A DNA stretch of 64,000 bases from Enterococcus devriesei (GTDB lineage: Bacteria > Bacillota > Bacilli > Lactobacillales > Enterococcaceae), in assembly GCF_001885905.1 (NCBI RefSeq), contig NZ_JXKM01000014.1, positions 1 through 64,000 of the forward strand, in the 5' to 3' direction. Position numbers and translations under genes: made by a program. The notes beneath the pieces were generated by a model. The model saw only the letters and a list, made by a program, of their open reading frames with translations. It did not search any database and was not told the DNA's origin. Each line of letters opens with the position of its first letter. Positions within the stretch are counted from its first letter, which is position 1. Positions 36,269 to 43,909 of the stretch are shown here, piece by piece.

Positions 36269-37043
36269 TCAAGAAGAAAAATCGATTCGCGTCCTCCAAC
36301 GGTTACGCGGCTTACTGGCGATGAAAGACGATTTAGAAATTGTAGATCGTGATCCTCAGCTAGTGATTACTATCGGTGGAGACGGTACTTTGCTGTCGGC
36401 TTTTCATCGTTACAGCCATCGACTAGATGAAGTGCGCTTTTTAGGAGTCCATACAGGACATCTCGGTTTTTACACGGACTGGCGTGATTACGAATTGCCT
36501 GAACTGGTAAACAGTTTAAGTGACGAACAAGGAAAAAGTGTCAGCTATCCGTTACTGGATATCGTGGTCACATCAGCCGACGGTCAGCATCAGCATTTTT
36601 TAGCGCTGAATGAATCGACGATCAGAAAAGGCAGTCGCACGATGGTCGCGGATGTTTATATTAAGGAAGAATTATTTGAACGATTCCGGGGAGATGGCCT
36701 ATCCATTTCCACGCCAACCGGTTCAACGGCCTACAATAAAAGTGTCGGTGGAGCAGTAGTTCATCCTAGTATCAACGCAATGCAGTTGGCGGAGATCGCT
36801 TCTTTAAATAATCGGGTCTTTCGAACACTTGGCTCGCCAAGTATTATCGGTTCTCACGAATGGATCGATGTCCAATTGAAAAGCAGCGGAGAGCATTTGA
36901 TTACCATTGACCAATTAGATATAAATAGTAAAGAAGTTGTTTCAATTAAATACAAAATCGCCGATGAACGGATTCATTTCGCGTCCTATCGGCATATGCA
37001 TTTTTGGCATCGCGTGAAGGATGCCTTTATTCGAGAGGACTAA
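36240..37043 (+). CDS. nadK: NAD kinase
   Basis: 267 aa. Motif GGDGT near residues 45-49 and the conserved NES stretch (LALNESTIRKG) near 121-131 mark the ATP-NAD kinase fold; TPTGSTAYNKS is near 159-169. It phosphorylates NAD to NADP. GTG start overlapping relQ by 29 bases, with GGAAGTGAG upstream. The stop lies immediately before the rluD start. Confidence 0.95.
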   Translation: MVLRIGIIHNQEEKSIRVLQRLRGLLAMKDDLEIVDRDPQLVITIGGDGTLLSAFHRYSHRLDEVRFLGVHTGHLGFYTDWRDYELPELVNSLSDEQGKSVSYPLLDIVVTSADGQHQHFLALNESTIRKGSRTMVADVYIKEELFERFRGDGLSISTPTGSTAYNKSVGGAVVHPSINAMQLAEIASLNNRVFRTLGSPSIIGSHEWIDVQLKSSGEHLITIDQLDINSKEVVSIKYKIADERIHFASYRHMHFWHRVKDAFIRED

Positions 37044-37044
37044 C

Positions 37045-37938
37045 ATGAGATTCGAATGGACTTATCAAGGACAAGAGAGATTGCTTGTACGGACATTTTT
37101 ACGTCATCAAGGCATCTCAAAAAAATTACTAGCTAAAATTAAATTTCAAGGTGGAAAAATTTTCGTCAATCAGACGGAGCAAAACGTCTTGTTTTCTTTA
37201 AATACCCGTGATATGGTAACTGTTGTGATTCCAGACGAGGAGCCTCATGAAACGTTATTGGCAGACGACGTGCCGATCGAGATCGTTTTTGAAGATCAGC
37301 ATGTATTGGTCGTCAATAAACCGGCGGGGGTCGCGTCGATCCCTGCGCAATATCATCCACGAGGGACCATGGCGAATCGCGTCAAGGCCTATTATGTCGC
37401 GCAAAATTATCCGGATCAAGTCGTACATGTCGTGACGCGTTTGGATCGAGATACTTCAGGCTTGATGCTCTTTGCAAAACATGGATTTGCCCACGCGAAG
37501 CTGGATCAAGAACTACAACAGAAACGCTTTATCAAAAAATATCAGGCGTTGGTTTCAGGAACGATTGCTAGCTTGCAGGACCATGACACGATTGCTTTAC
37601 CGATCGGTCGAGATTTGTCTTCTTTGATAAAACGTCAGGTGATTGAGACCGGTCAACAGGCAGAAACGGAATATTGGTTAGCTAAACGAGATGCCGATTG
37701 CGCCTTAGTCGATATTCAGCTCCATACGGGCAGAACTCATCAAATTCGCGTGCATTTTTCAGCGATCGGTTGTCCTTTGTTGGGAGATGAGCTGTATGGC
37801 GGCGCGATGGATTTAGGGATCGAACGGCAAGCGTTGCATTGCTACGCGCTATCATTTATTCATCCGTTTAGCGGTGAAAGAATTGCATTAGAGCTTCCTT
37901 TAGCTCCTGATATGGCTAAAATAGCGAATAAAATATAA
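37045..37938 (+). CDS. RluA/RluD-family pseudouridine synthase
   Basis: 297 aa. An N-terminal S4-like RNA-binding part (about 1-70) precedes the pseudouridine synthase core: VVNKPAGV near 90-97 and RLDRDTSG with the catalytic Asp near 132-139; GRTHQIRVHF near 230-239. It isomerises uridines in 23S rRNA or tRNA; target sites are not predictable. ATG after GAGAGGAC was chosen over an in-frame upstream start inside nadK. It is the last gene of the relQ-nadK unit before mgtE. Confidence 0.9.
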   Translation: MRFEWTYQGQERLLVRTFLRHQGISKKLLAKIKFQGGKIFVNQTEQNVLFSLNTRDMVTVVIPDEEPHETLLADDVPIEIVFEDQHVLVVNKPAGVASIPAQYHPRGTMANRVKAYYVAQNYPDQVVHVVTRLDRDTSGLMLFAKHGFAHAKLDQELQQKRFIKKYQALVSGTIASLQDHDTIALPIGRDLSSLIKRQVIETGQQAETEYWLAKRDADCALVDIQLHTGRTHQIRVHFSAIGCPLLGDELYGGAMDLGIERQALHCYALSFIHPFSGERIALELPLAPDMAKIANKI

Positions 37939-38021
37939 TTAAAAAAAATTCATAAAAATGGTTCTTTAAAACTGAGTATTTTGCGAATAGTAGATTGCTT
38001 AAGCAGTAGGGTATTCGAAAC

Positions 38022-38077
38022 GAACATCAAACTATTTTTTCGGTAAAGAAAAAATAATTCATAAAAATGAGCGAGGT
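38022..38077 (+). repeat. 56-bp direct repeat, first copy (structured repeat copy b)
   Basis: Identical over 56 bases to 38178-38233. It contains the hairpin ATTTTTTC / GAAAAAAT and ends in GAGCGAGGT, the sequence used as ribosome site by mgtE in the second copy. Confidence 0.9.
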
Positions 38078-38177
38078 TGCCAGTTCTGCTTTTAGCAGGA
38101 GTTAGTGATAAAGGGTGAATCAAAATGCTAAAGCACCAAAGCGAGAGACCCTTAGTTAGCAGAATGGTATCCGAAGT

Positions 38178-38233
38178 GAACATCAAACTATTTTTTCGGT
38201 AAAGAAAAAATAATTCATAAAAATGAGCGAGGT
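38178..38233 (+). repeat. 56-bp direct repeat, second copy (structured repeat copy c)
   Basis: Second copy, 156 bases downstream of the first. Its end supplies the GAGGTGA ribosome site for mgtE, so its A/T hairpin lies just before the translation start and could affect initiation. Confidence 0.9.
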
Positions 38234-38240
38234 GAGATTG

Positions 38241-39611
38241 ATGGATGACAACCAGGAGGAATTAGAAGCGCTTTTCCAGCAATTACGGGAGGAGCTGCAC
38301 CAGAATCATTTGCAGGAGTTCCGTGATGGATTTTTAGAAATGCACTTCTATGATCAAGGTCAATTTTATCAATCGTTAAACCAGGATGAGCGTCACCTGA
38401 TCTACTCGTACTTGTCGCCGAAAGAACTGGCGGATATGTTTGATGTGATCGAAGAAGATGATGAACATGTTGATGAGTATTTGAATGAAATGCGCCCGCA
38501 ATACGCGGCGGATATGTTATCAGAAATGTACACCGATAACGCGGTGGATTTACTGAATGAGTTAGAGAAGAAACCAGTTGCAAAATATTTAAGTTTGATG
38601 GACTCTGAACATGCCAATGAAATTCGCGATTTACTGCATTATGAAGATGATACTGCCGGTTCTTTGATGACTACCGAGTATGTGTCCATTGTAGCGAATC
38701 AAACGATGCGTTCGGCGATGTATGTTTTGAAAAAAGAAGCCCAAATTGCCGAGACGATTTACTATACTTATGTAGTAAATGATGACAATCAATTAGTCGG
38801 CGTTATTTCGTTACGGGATTTAATTGTTAATGATGACGATACGATGGTGTCTGATGTCATGAGTGAACGAGTGATCGCGGTGCATGTTGGGGACGATCAG
38901 GAAGATGTCGCTCAAACCTTCCGGGATTATGACTTTCTGGCACTGCCGGTAACGGATTATGATGATCATTTATTAGGAATCGTGACAGTCGATGATATTA
39001 TTGACGTAATCGATGATGAAGCGGCCAGCGACTACTCTGGTTTGGCCGGGGTCAATGTTGAAGAAGTCGATGAAAATCCGGTTAAGTCAGCATCACGGCG
39101 GTTGCCTTGGTTGATCACACTGCTGTTTTTAGGAATGACGACAGCAACCTTGATCAATCATTATGAAGAACTAGTAAGTAAAGCGAGTATTCTAGCGGTA
39201 TTTATTTCTTTGATTACTGGAACGGCAGGAAATGCCGGAACTCAATCATTAGCCGTGGCGGTGAGACGCTTGGCGATTGCCGATAATAATGAGAAAAATT
39301 TTGGTAAAATGATTCTAGGAGAAATTTTAACGGGGCTAGTAACCGGTTTTGTGACGGGTGTGACGATTTTTATTATCGTTGGTATTTGGAAACATAATTT
39401 TATCTTAGGCTTTGTGATTGGCACGGCGATGATGGCCGCAATCACGGTTGCCAACTTGGCTGGTAGCTGGATTCCGATGATCATGGAGCGCTTAGGCTTT
39501 GACCCGGCGGTTGCCAGTGGTCCTTTTATAACTACGTTAAGTGATTTAACGAGTGTGCTGATTTATTTTAATATTGCTAGTTTGTTTATGGAGCGGTTTA
39601 TTAATCACTGA
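38241..39611 (+). CDS. mgtE: Magnesium transporter MgtE
   Basis: 456 aa. An N-terminal acidic MgtE_N superhelical domain (about 20-125) precedes two CBS domains (about 130-250) that sense cytosolic Mg2+, and a plug helix. The C-terminal part has five TM segments with the family signature GTAGNAGTQS near 330-339. It imports Mg2+ (also possibly Co2+). The start was set at the ATG following GAGGTGAGATTG; an in-frame ATG six codons upstream lies within the repeat and has no ribosome site. The duplicated leader upstream suggests RNA-level control. Confidence 0.93.
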   Translation: MDDNQEELEALFQQLREELHQNHLQEFRDGFLEMHFYDQGQFYQSLNQDERHLIYSYLSPKELADMFDVIEEDDEHVDEYLNEMRPQYAADMLSEMYTDNAVDLLNELEKKPVAKYLSLMDSEHANEIRDLLHYEDDTAGSLMTTEYVSIVANQTMRSAMYVLKKEAQIAETIYYTYVVNDDNQLVGVISLRDLIVNDDDTMVSDVMSERVIAVHVGDDQEDVAQTFRDYDFLALPVTDYDDHLLGIVTVDDIIDVIDDEAASDYSGLAGVNVEEVDENPVKSASRRLPWLITLLFLGMTTATLINHYEELVSKASILAVFISLITGTAGNAGTQSLAVAVRRLAIADNNEKNFGKMILGEILTGLVTGFVTGVTIFIIVGIWKHNFILGFVIGTAMMAAITVANLAGSWIPMIMERLGFDPAVASGPFITTLSDLTSVLIYFNIASLFMERFINH

Positions 39612-39651
39612 GTTATTATCAAAAGACATATGCTGAAAGTAGTGAAAAATT

Positions 39652-40092
39652 TTGAAAAAAGCTTATGCCATCGTTATCCGAAACGGATTGATTTTATTGG
39701 TTCGCCGTCCGGGAATGCCCATTTGGGATTTACCAGGAGGGGACCTTTTGCCGAATGAAAATGAGCGAGACGGGATGCGCCGCTTGATCTCTGAGCTGCT
39801 TTCTTTTAACAGTGTTGTGGAGGATTTGATCGGGATCTACACCAAAGAACATCATGAAGAGATCACGTATGTATACAAGGTGCAAGAAACTGTTTCTCAA
39901 AGTCGAATGGAGTCTCATGATTATGCGGATTTCAGCTTCTTTGATATTCATAATCTGCCGCTGAATGTCTATCCGGATCGTCAACGCCAAATCAAAGATT
40001 ATTTAACTGGGCGCTTTCCTGTGCGCTTGCGCCTAAAAGAAAATAAGTGGCTGTTTAAATTGAAAAGCTTTATCAAAGAAAAAAGAAAATGA
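39652..40092 (+). CDS. Nudix-fold protein with degenerate active site
   Basis: 146 aa (TTG start, weak ribosome site). The fold is recognisable: MKKAYAIVIRNGLILLVRR, then WDLPGGDLLPNE, then RRLISELLSF. In the Nudix box (G-x5-E-x7-RE-U-x-EE-x-GU) G30, E36 and R44 remain. Both metal-binding glutamates at the R-E and second E-E positions are Leu (L45, L49), leaving only E48. Hydrolase activity is therefore doubtful. It may be a binding protein or a decaying gene. It follows mgtE by 40 bases. Confidence 0.72.
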   Translation: MKKAYAIVIRNGLILLVRRPGMPIWDLPGGDLLPNENERDGMRRLISELLSFNSVVEDLIGIYTKEHHEEITYVYKVQETVSQSRMESHDYADFSFFDIHNLPLNVYPDRQRQIKDYLTGRFPVRLRLKENKWLFKLKSFIKEKRK

Positions 40093-40111
40093 TGCGCAAA
40101 CAAGCTGCGAA

Positions 40112-40288
40112 TCATTTTCTTTTTTCGTTTAAACTGGCATAGCGGCGGACAAAATAGTCGCAGAAAAATTCCAGCGGATAATTTCCGATTTGGACATAAT
40201 TGGTGCTAGTTAAATTGAGAACTTGATCAAAAAGATTGGTTATTAGATTTTGCGTATGCTGAGTGATCAAGGCAATAATGAAAATATC
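40112..40288 (-). pseudogene. C-terminal remnant of an unidentified gene, possibly a TetR-type regulator
   Basis: An open stretch of 58 codons without a start, ending at TGA. It reads DIFIIALITQHTQNLI... and ends YFVRRYASLNEKRK. Composition resembles the C-terminal ligand domain of TetR-type regulators, but this is a weak impression. It abuts the GH1 remnant on the other strand, as expected for a deletion that fused two gene ends. Confidence 0.35.
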
Positions 40289-40293
40289 TCACT

Positions 40294-40365
40294 GAAGTAC
40301 TTAAAAAGGATTCCTTCTATTGGTACAAAGAAGTCATCGCCACAAACGGCGAAGACTTAGGCTAA
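40294..40365 (+). pseudogene. 3' remnant of a GH1 6-phospho-beta-glucosidase gene
   Basis: Twenty-three codons plus stop read EVLKKDSFYWYKEVIATNGE then DLG. The SFYWYKxVIATNGE ending is the characteristic C-terminus of glycoside hydrolase family 1 phospho-beta-glucosidases. No upstream part of such a gene exists here. A terminator that probably served the lost gene follows directly. Confidence 0.7.
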
Positions 40366-40374
40366 ACAAAAAAG

Positions 40375-40419
40375 GCCCGCGACAGCATCATTTTTTGATG
40401 ACTGTTGCGGGTCTTTTTA
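40375..40419. terminator. Terminator
   Basis: CCCGCGACAG pairs with CTGTTGCGGG, with inner CATCA/TGATG, followed by TTTTTATT. It is positioned to serve the lost GH1 gene and, on the other strand, cutC. Confidence 0.8.
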
Positions 40420-40427
40420 TTGAATTT

Positions 40428-41063
40428 CTAAAATTTCACGACTTTTGTTCCATGAACTTCATTGATGCCTAAAGTCTCAGCGATTCTTTCCGCGTTGTCG
40501 GCATTGATCCCGCCGCCAGGTAAAATAATGATCCGCCCCGCTGCGTAATCAATCAATTCTTTTAGATGAGGCAAGTTGTCTTCGATGGAAGTGTTCAATG
40601 GCCCGCCGTGAGTCAAAATCCGGTCGATGCCTAGTTTAGCGAACCAATCAATCGTTTTGAATTGCTCTTCTTTGGAAAGCTCATCAAAGGCCATGTGGAA
40701 GGTCGTCAATAAGCCTTCGCTATTGCCTAAAAGCATTTCCAACGCTTCTTCATCAACCTCATTCTCCGGTGTCAAACAGCCAAAAACAACCCCGTCCGTT
40801 CCAGCATTTTTCGCATGGATCAAATCATTTTCCATGATTTTTAATTCAATATCATTATAGACAAAATTTCCGCTACGAGGACGAATCATGGTCATCACTG
40901 GTACGTGCTTTTCACTAGTGAAAGCTAAGACTTCTTCAATCACGCCGATACTTGGTGTTGTTCCGCCAACAGCTAGATTGTCACATAACTCGATCCGACC
41001 CGCTCCAGCTTTGATTGCTTGAGGGATGTTTGTATAATTTTCAGCGCAAAATTCTTTAATCAT
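40428..41063 (-). CDS. cutC: CutC-family protein
   Basis: 211 aa TIM-barrel protein. KAGAGRIELCDNLAVGGTTPS near 18-38 and MIRPRSGNFVY near 59-69 are the family signature; GPLNTSIEDNLPHLKEL and IILPGGGI lie near the C-terminus. CutC was linked to copper homeostasis, but a direct copper role is disputed, so function is uncertain. Start ATG follows CAAGGAGGCTATTTA. Single gene. Confidence 0.85.
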   Translation of the reverse strand: MIKEFCAENYTNIPQAIKAGAGRIELCDNLAVGGTTPSIGVIEEVLAFTSEKHVPVMTMIRPRSGNFVYNDIELKIMENDLIHAKNAGTDGVVFGCLTPENEVDEEALEMLLGNSEGLLTTFHMAFDELSKEEQFKTIDWFAKLGIDRILTHGGPLNTSIEDNLPHLKELIDYAAGRIIILPGGGINADNAERIAETLGINEVHGTKVVKF

Positions 41064-41197
41064 TAAATAGCCTCCTTGATTCTCATCTAAAATAGTCCCT
41101 TAAAAAAATCTATTCTTGTTCCGCAACTAGTTTAGCATATCTCGACGATAGTAGGAATAAAAAAACTATGCTATGATAACCAAAAGGAAGTGGCAAA

Positions 41198-42025
41198 ATG
41201 TTAAAAAAAATTGAACGGGGCGCAAATTTTTTGGCTAAGCAGCAAGCACTGTTTCGTTGTCCAAAATGCCACCGCGAAATGATTCAAAAAGAAAAAAGTC
41301 TAACTTGTGGGAATGGTCATCGTTTTGACTTAGCGAAGAAGGGCACACTTTATTTTTTAGACCATCAAATCAAAAGTGATTATGATCAGGAAATGTTTGC
41401 GCCCCGAGGCCGAATGATCCGTTCCGGCATGTATCAGCCAGTGGTCGAAAAAATCGCCGAACTGATGCAAACAGGGAATGTACTGGATGTCGGTTGCGGA
41501 GAAGGCAGTTTCTTGCAGCAGATCAATCAGCTGAATGAAAATCCTGTGACGATCGGTTTTGATATTGCTAAAGAAGGAATTTATTTAGCCAGCAATCAGC
41601 CTATAGACGCATTTTGGTGTGTGGCGGATCTGACGAATTTACCCTTTGCGGATCAATCCTTCGATACAATCTTGAATATTTTTTCACCTTCTCAGTACCG
41701 TGAGTTCAAACGCGTATTGAAACCTAACGGCTGTGTGGTTAAGATCGTTCCACAAGCGCACTATTTAAAAGAATTGCGAGCAGTCTATCGACCAGAGGGG
41801 GAAAGTTATTCTAACAAGGCAGTTATTCAACGTTTCACAGAGGAAATGACCATTGACCAACGGGAACGTGTCACCTATGAATTTGAAATTCCAGAAAATA
41901 ACCGATTGGACCTCTTAGAGATGTCACCCCTTGAATGGCAAGTCTCACCAGAAATAAAAGCGAATTTAGCCGCGAACCCGTTAAAGAAAATAACGATTGA
42001 TGTCGAGATATTAAAAGGGTATTAG
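41198..42025 (+). CDS. rlmA: 23S rRNA (guanine-N1-)-methyltransferase RlmA
   Basis: 275 aa. An N-terminal zinc knuckle (FRCPKCH ... LTCGNGHRFD, Cys/Cys/Cys/His near 19-44) is followed by a SAM methyltransferase domain with VLDVGCGEGSFL near 95-106. This is the RlmA layout; in Gram-positives the RlmA(II) form methylates G748 in helix 35 of 23S rRNA and influences tylosin binding. GAAGTGG precedes the ATG. A repeat-rich 650-base gap follows. Confidence 0.87.
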   Translation: MLKKIERGANFLAKQQALFRCPKCHREMIQKEKSLTCGNGHRFDLAKKGTLYFLDHQIKSDYDQEMFAPRGRMIRSGMYQPVVEKIAELMQTGNVLDVGCGEGSFLQQINQLNENPVTIGFDIAKEGIYLASNQPIDAFWCVADLTNLPFADQSFDTILNIFSPSQYREFKRVLKPNGCVVKIVPQAHYLKELRAVYRPEGESYSNKAVIQRFTEEMTIDQRERVTYEFEIPENNRLDLLEMSPLEWQVSPEIKANLAANPLKKITIDVEILKGY

Positions 42026-42212
42026 AGTAATCGCTTTCATTGAAATTTGTGAAAACAGAAGGTTGCATTTGTGACTTCGTGATGTTATAGTAGCAACAAG
42101 TTGTTTTTCATTGGTTTTTATCAGGTTCCTGTTCTGATAAAAGTTAGTGAAAAGTGCTTCACTAACGTAGCGACTCGCCGTGCTAGACACCGAGTTGGTA
42201 CGTTTTTTTTTT

Positions 42213-42338
42213 GCGAGTTCCACTTCGCGCTTCAGCGAGATCAGTGGAATCGTATGCGTACGAGGATAAGGAATTTTTTCGGGTTTTGAAAAAATTCAAC
42301 AGCACTTGTGAGTTAGCTGTCAGTTCTGCTTTTCGCAG
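42213..42338 (+). repeat. 126-bp direct repeat, first copy (structured repeat copy d)
   Basis: About 93% identical to 42469-42594. In order it contains a CCACT/AGTGG stem, the box GGAATCGTATGCG, a GGATAA box, the hairpin GAATTTTTTC / GAAAAAATTC, a spacer, and CAGTTCTGCTTTTCGCAG. Confidence 0.88.
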
Positions 42339-42382
42339 TGTATACAAATAAACCAGAATCTACGAGTTTGAGAATATTAAGG

Positions 42383-42449
42383 CAAGTGCAGTTTAGCAGA
42401 ATGATATGTCGGCGTAACTAGGAATAAATTTTGCTGAAAATTTATTTCC
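42383..42449 (+). repeat. Structured repeat copy e
   Basis: The box TTAGCAGAATGATATG is followed after 20 bases by the hairpin AGGAATAAATTT / AAATTTATTTCCT. It lies between the two 126-bp repeats and shares the box-plus-hairpin layout of the other copies with a different stem sequence. Confidence 0.55.
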
Positions 42450-42468
42450 TCGATGCTTTAAGACGACG

Positions 42469-42594
42469 GCGAGTGCCACTTCGCGCTTTAGCGAGATTAG
42501 TGGAATCATATGCGTACGAGGATAAGGAATTTTTTCGGTTTTTTGAAAAAATTCAACAGCACTTGTGAGTTAGCTGTCAGTTCGGCTTCCGCAG
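42469..42594 (+). repeat. 126-bp direct repeat, second copy (structured repeat copy f)
   Basis: Second copy, 256 bases downstream of the first. Changes in the A/T hairpin fall in the loop, leaving the stem paired. It ends 80 bases before trmL. Confidence 0.88.
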
Positions 42595-42674
42595 CTCCGC
42601 CAAAAGTTATCTGTTTAATAAAACAAGCTGTAAACCAGCACAGATCATAAATTAATAAGAAGAAGGGTACTAGT

Positions 42675-43181
42675 ATGACCAATCATATTGTATTATTTGA
42701 ACCACAAATTCCAGCAAATACCGGAAATATCGCCCGCACATGTGCGGCAACAAATTCTCCACTACATTTGATCGAACCGTTAGGGTTTTCAACGGACGAT
42801 AAGCATCTAAAACGAGCAGGACTTGATTATTGGAATGATGTGAACATCACTTATCATAAAGATTTAGCGGCTTTTCTTGAGTACTTAGGTGATCAGCCAC
42901 TGCATTTAATTACAAAATTCGCCAATGCAACCTATTCAGAAGTGGATTACACAGATGATGTCGATCACTTTTTCATGTTTGGTAAAGAAACTACAGGTTT
43001 GCCGGAAGAATTTATGCGGGAAAACGAGGATAAATGTTTACGGATTCCAATGAACGATGAACACGTTCGCTCATTGAATCTGTCTAACACAGTAGCGCTG
43101 GTGGTTTACGAAGCATTGCGCCAGCAAGATTATCCGCAGTTAGAATTGACCCACCATTACGAACACGATAAGTTAGACTAA
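42675..43181 (+). CDS. trmL: tRNA (cytidine(34)-2'-O)-methyltransferase
   Basis: 168 aa SPOUT-class (knotted) methyltransferase of the TrmL/CspR type. NIARTCAAT is near 18-26, FGKETTGLP near 101-109, [28 protein letters not shown] near the C-terminus; the last two form the SAM-binding knot. It modifies the wobble base of tRNA-Leu isoacceptors. Normal length. Start ATG follows AAGAAGGG. The long repeat-bearing region upstream may contain its promoter. Confidence 0.92.
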   Translation: MTNHIVLFEPQIPANTGNIARTCAATNSPLHLIEPLGFSTDDKHLKRAGLDYWNDVNITYHKDLAAFLEYLGDQPLHLITKFANATYSEVDYTDDVDHFFMFGKETTGLPEEFMRENEDKCLRIPMNDEHVRSLNLSNTVALVVYEALRQQDYPQLELTHHYEHDKLD

Positions 43182-43238
43182 GTGAATGTCTAGTCAACGA
43201 ATTAGGAATGAAATCTAAAGAGTAAGGAACTGGATTGG

Positions 43239-43895
43239 ATGAAAATTTATTTTACCCGCCACGGAAAAACCCGTTGGAACGATGAGAAAAGATTTCAAGG
43301 CATGATGGGAGACTCGCCTTTATTACCTGAGAGTGTCGAAGCAATCAAAGCCTTAGGTCAACAATTAAAAGATATCCCCTTTGAGAAAATCTATACAAGC
43401 AGTTTGAAGCGGGCCTATTTGACGGCAGAAGGCATCAATAAACAATTAGCGCAGCCGACGGAGATTATCCGGACGGATGATTTACGGGAATTAGGTTTAG
43501 GAACGCTTGAAGGGCAATTAATCCCGGTTATCGAAGAGCGTTATCCAAAAGATATGGTGAATCTGCGGAATCATTTGGATCTTTATGATCCAACACCTTT
43601 TGAAGGTGAAAAAATTGAAGACATGTTGAAGCGGATTAATGATTTTGTCGCAGAAGCAGTAGCAAAAGCCCAAACGGGTCCGCTGCTTTTTGTCGGTCAT
43701 GGAGCGGCACTGACCGCGGCGATCCAAGCTTTAACCGGTAAACCCTTAGCAGAATTACGTGATATGGGTGGTTTATACAACAATAGCTTGACCATTTTAG
43801 AGGCAAAATCTAGCCAGCCTCCGTATGAAATGATCCAATGGAATGATGTCAGCTTTTTAGCAGGAACAGGCTCGAAACCCGACTCATTACTTTAA
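43239..43895 (+). CDS. Histidine phosphatase family protein
   Basis: 218 aa. The active-site motif RHGKTRWN lies near 7-14 (usual RHGxT), with the second catalytic region VGHGAALTA near 152-160. This branch includes cofactor-dependent phosphoglycerate mutases and broad phosphatases such as PhoE; the shorter length fits a phosphatase better than a glycolytic mutase. Ribosome site AAGGAAC. Just upstream of recD2 with a 14-base gap, so they are probably cotranscribed. Confidence 0.85.
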   Translation: MKIYFTRHGKTRWNDEKRFQGMMGDSPLLPESVEAIKALGQQLKDIPFEKIYTSSLKRAYLTAEGINKQLAQPTEIIRTDDLRELGLGTLEGQLIPVIEERYPKDMVNLRNHLDLYDPTPFEGEKIEDMLKRINDFVAEAVAKAQTGPLLFVGHGAALTAAIQALTGKPLAELRDMGGLYNNSLTILEAKSSQPPYEMIQWNDVSFLAGTGSKPDSLL

Positions 43896-43909
43896 GAAGG
43901 AGGGACAAA

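Larger units (their letters stand above)
37939..38240 (+). other. mgtE leader region with repeats
   Basis: 302 bases between rluD and mgtE without a plausible gene. It is dominated by two 56-base direct repeats, each with an A/T hairpin, and by a hairpin-forming CAGTTCTGCT ... AGCAG box. No match to the M-box magnesium riboswitch consensus was recognised. Confidence 0.55.
42026..42674. other. Repeat-rich intergenic region, no gene
   Basis: 649 bases without a plausible gene. It holds two 126-bp direct repeats, an intervening hairpin element and several smaller inverted repeats. It could encode a structured non-coding RNA or be a cluster of intergenic repeat elements. Confidence 0.6.

Noticed and set aside
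37939-38240. M-box magnesium riboswitch before mgtE
   Set aside because: The characteristic M-box segments were not found; the region is explained by direct repeats and A/T hairpins.
42213-42594. Possible CRISPR array
   Set aside because: Only two repeats of 126 bases with a 256-base period, no short regular spacers and no cas gene.
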